Under the pieces are notes generated by a model that saw nothing but the letters and a program-made list of their open reading frames with translations, did not search any database and was not told the DNA's origin. DNA of 64,000 nt, taken from Chitinophaga sancti (GTDB lineage Bacteria; Bacteroidota; Bacteroidia; Chitinophagales; Chitinophagaceae). The position numbers and the translations under genes are program-made. The stretch covers positions 5,890,001-5,954,000 of the forward strand of contig NZ_CP139972.1 in NCBI RefSeq assembly GCF_034424315.1. The letters are read 5' to 3'. Each line of letters opens with the position of its first letter. Position 1 is the first letter of the stretch. Shown here one piece after another: positions 62,205 through 64,000 of the stretch.

Positions 62205-63214
62205 AGCAATTAAGAATATTTGCAGCAATCCTGTTATTGTTCGCCTGCAATAAGGACAATGGTGCTACCACCACAGCAACAGATACCTCGGGATTTGCCA
62301 AAGGTGCAGACATCAGCTGGATCACAGAAATGGAATCATCCGGCAAGAAGTTTTACAATGCTGCCGGTACAGAAATGGATGGCATCAGGTTATTGCAAAG
62401 CCTGGGTATGAATGCAATCCGCCTGCGGGTATGGGTGAATCCTGCTGATGGCTGGTGTAATAAGAACGACCTGCTGGTAAAAGCGTATCGTGCAAAGAGC
62501 CTGGGTATGCGGATCATGATAGATTTTCACTATAGTGACAGTTGGGCAGATCCCAGCCAGCAAACCAAGCCTGCTGCATGGGCAAATATGGGCTTTGATG
62601 AATTGAAAAAAGCGGTAGCGAATCATACAACAGAAGTATTAACCTTACTGAAAGAAAAAGGCATTACACCTGAGTGGGTGCAGGTAGGCAATGAAACCGG
62701 TAATGGTATGCTGTGGGAAGATGGAAAGGCATCTTCGAATATGGCTCAATATGCTGCTCTGACCAATGCTGGTTATGATGCTGTCAAAGCGACTTTCCCG
62801 GATGCAAAAGTAATTGTACACCTGCAGAACGGGAACGATAATTCCCTGTTCAGATGGCTGTTCGATGGATTGAAATCCAATGGTGGAAAATGGGATGTAA
62901 TTGGCATGTCGCTGTACCCGACCAAGGATAACTGGGCAGCTATGAACACAGCCTGCTACCAGAATATGCAGGACATGGTAACACGCTACGGTTCTTCAGT
63001 GATGATCTGCGAAGTAGGCATGGATCAGGAGCAGGCGACCACAGCCAAAGCGTTCCTGGCAGACCTGATTGCAAAATCAAAATCTGTACCTGATAACAAA
63101 GTATTAGGTATATTTTACTGGGAACCGGAGGCATATGGTGCCTGGAAGAATTATACAATGGGCGCATTTGATGATTCAGGAAAACCCACTGTCGCCCTGG
63201 ACGCATTTAAATAA
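62201..63214 (+). CDS. GH53 endo-beta-1,4-galactanase
   Basis: Lipoprotein of 337 residues (LLLFACNKD lipobox) with the complete GH53 barrel: KGADISWITEMESSG, RLRVWVNPADGWC, IDFHYSDSWADPSQQTKP, the acid/base in VQVGNETGNGMLW (Glu near 163) and the nucleophile in VMICEVGMDQE (Glu near 270). It cleaves beta-1,4-galactan of pectic arabinogalactan I into oligosaccharides at the surface for SusC/D import. It is the main evidence for the substrate of this PUL. Confidence 0.93.
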   Translation: MKQLRIFAAILLLFACNKDNGATTTATDTSGFAKGADISWITEMESSGKKFYNAAGTEMDGIRLLQSLGMNAIRLRVWVNPADGWCNKNDLLVKAYRAKSLGMRIMIDFHYSDSWADPSQQTKPAAWANMGFDELKKAVANHTTEVLTLLKEKGITPEWVQVGNETGNGMLWEDGKASSNMAQYAALTNAGYDAVKATFPDAKVIVHLQNGNDNSLFRWLFDGLKSNGGKWDVIGMSLYPTKDNWAAMNTACYQNMQDMVTRYGSSVMICEVGMDQEQATTAKAFLADLIAKSKSVPDNKVLGIFYWEPEAYGAWKNYTMGAFDDSGKPTVALDAFK

Positions 63215-63223
63215 ACAGACGAT

Positions 63224-64000
63224 ATGAGGATATTACGATGGTGTCTGCTATTTGTGCTGATGACAAATTGTTTGCAGGCACAGGACCGAAAGGAATTTTT
63301 GCTTGAAAAGAACTGGCAGTTCACCCAGGGAGATCCATCGGGCGCTATGGGAACAGCCTTTGATGATAAGAATTGGAAAACGGTTTCAGTGCCGCATGAC
63401 TGGGCAATATATGGTCCTTTTGACCGTAGTAATGATCTACAGGAGGTGGCTGTAAAACAGAATGGTGAAACGGCTGCCAGCACAAAAACCGGGAGAACGG
63501 GTGGCCTGCCATATGTAGGCATTGGATGGTATCGCAATCATTTTGATGTACCGGCAGGCACGACTGTGTCACTGTTGTTTGATGGTGCAATGAGTGAAGC
63601 CAGGGTGTATGTGAATGGCAAAGAAGCCTGTTTCTGGCCCAATGGTTATAATTCCTTTTCTGTAGATGTAACGCCTTACCTGAACGCGGACGGGAAAAAT
63701 AACCTGGTCGCTGTCAGGTTAGAAAATAAGCCACAATCTTCCCGCTGGTATTCCGGAGCGGGTTTATACAGGAACGTACATGTGATCACGACAGGCAGGG
63801 CGCATGTTCCTGTATGGGGTACTTACATAACAACCCCTTTTGTATCTGATGCATATGCTGCTGTTAATCTTAAAACATCTATAGACAATACAGGAGATGC
63901 TGATGTGAAAGTGATCACCGAAATACTGGATGCAAAAGGAGTGAGGGTGGTGAGTAAAGAGAATGTGCAAAAGGTAACGCATGGCAAGCCCTTTGAACAA
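63224..64000 (+). CDS. GH2 beta-galactosidase, N-terminal part (cut by window edge)
   Basis: 259 codons are visible from ATG 63224, 9 bases after the GH53 stop. A signal peptide (LLFVLMTNCLQAQ) precedes the GH2 jelly-roll (NWKTVSVPHDWAIYGPFD, YVGIGWYRNHFDVP, LFDGAMSEARVYVNGKEA, SRWYSGAGLYRNVHV) and the start of the Ig-like second domain. The catalytic barrel lies beyond the window. It would release galactose from the oligosaccharides made by the GH53 enzyme. Confidence 0.9.
   Translation, partial: MRILRWCLLFVLMTNCLQAQDRKEFLLEKNWQFTQGDPSGAMGTAFDDKNWKTVSVPHDWAIYGPFDRSNDLQEVAVKQNGETAASTKTGRTGGLPYVGIGWYRNHFDVPAGTTVSLLFDGAMSEARVYVNGKEACFWPNGYNSFSVDVTPYLNADGKNNLVAVRLENKPQSSRWYSGAGLYRNVHVITTGRAHVPVWGTYITTPFVSDAYAAVNLKTSIDNTGDADVKVITEILDAKGVRVVSKENVQKVTHGKPFEQ

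Overview
The window looks like chromosomal DNA from a Bacteroidota bacterium, most likely a Chitinophaga-type member of the Chitinophagaceae. The reasons are SusC/SusD and SusE-like outer-membrane proteins, a hybrid two-component (HTCS) regulator, LytS/LytTR regulation, a 2TM-domain protein, several TAnnTTTG -7 promoter boxes, and very little use of Shine-Dalgarno sites. The assignment is by family recognition only.

1-14.5 kb is the most unusual region. A LytS-type kinase and LytTR regulator (318-2179) precede a long plus-strand gene train (2522-14537). It encodes a small helical protein, an ANL ligase, a phosphopantetheinyl transferase, a hot-dog dehydratase, a ketosynthase-like protein lacking all its catalytic residues (chain-length-factor type), a ketoreductase, an active ketosynthase and an acyl carrier protein. 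Together these form a reducing type II PKS/FAS with no visible enoyl reductase. The ACP is followed by a tandem array of 15 tiny genes (8995-10856), each encoding a 28-30-residue peptide. Fourteen start MQELNIVELESR and end in ITINS; the first ends in EVNC. Downstream are a membrane S2P/M50-type metallopeptidase, an alpha/beta hydrolase, an LpxL-like acyltransferase and a secreted DUF2141 protein. I read this as a candidate ribosomal-peptide/polyketide (or fatty-acid) hybrid pathway. The left edge holds the start of a different, lanthipeptide-like precursor on the minus strand.

14.5-18.4 kb carries three minus-strand genes (a Bacteroidota-specific hypothetical, a lipoprotein, a beta-propeller protein), three copies of a 70-bp hairpin-like repeat and a near-perfect 23-bp inverted repeat.

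18.4-41 kb is an accessory island. It has three complete AAA/DUF4143 ATPases plus fragments of others, a Fic protein, an ADP-ribosylglycohydrolase, a PIN-domain gene split by an IS21 element, small orphan genes, and three nearly identical group II introns. The introns sit in the terminators of a repeated element (R1-R7) that punctuates the island.

41-50 kb is ordinary chromosome: tRNA-Arg(CCU), a long-chain acyl-CoA synthetase, a 2TM protein, an MFS transporter, a GntR regulator, a TPR membrane protein, MarC, tRNA-Arg(CCG), and an MBOAT/SGNH O-acylation pair.

50-64 kb is a polysaccharide utilisation locus: HTCS regulator, clan-A glycoside hydrolase, SusC, SusD, SusE-like lipoprotein, GH53 endo-galactanase and a GH2 beta-galactosidase cut by the right edge. 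The GH53/GH2 pair points to beta-1,4-galactan as substrate.
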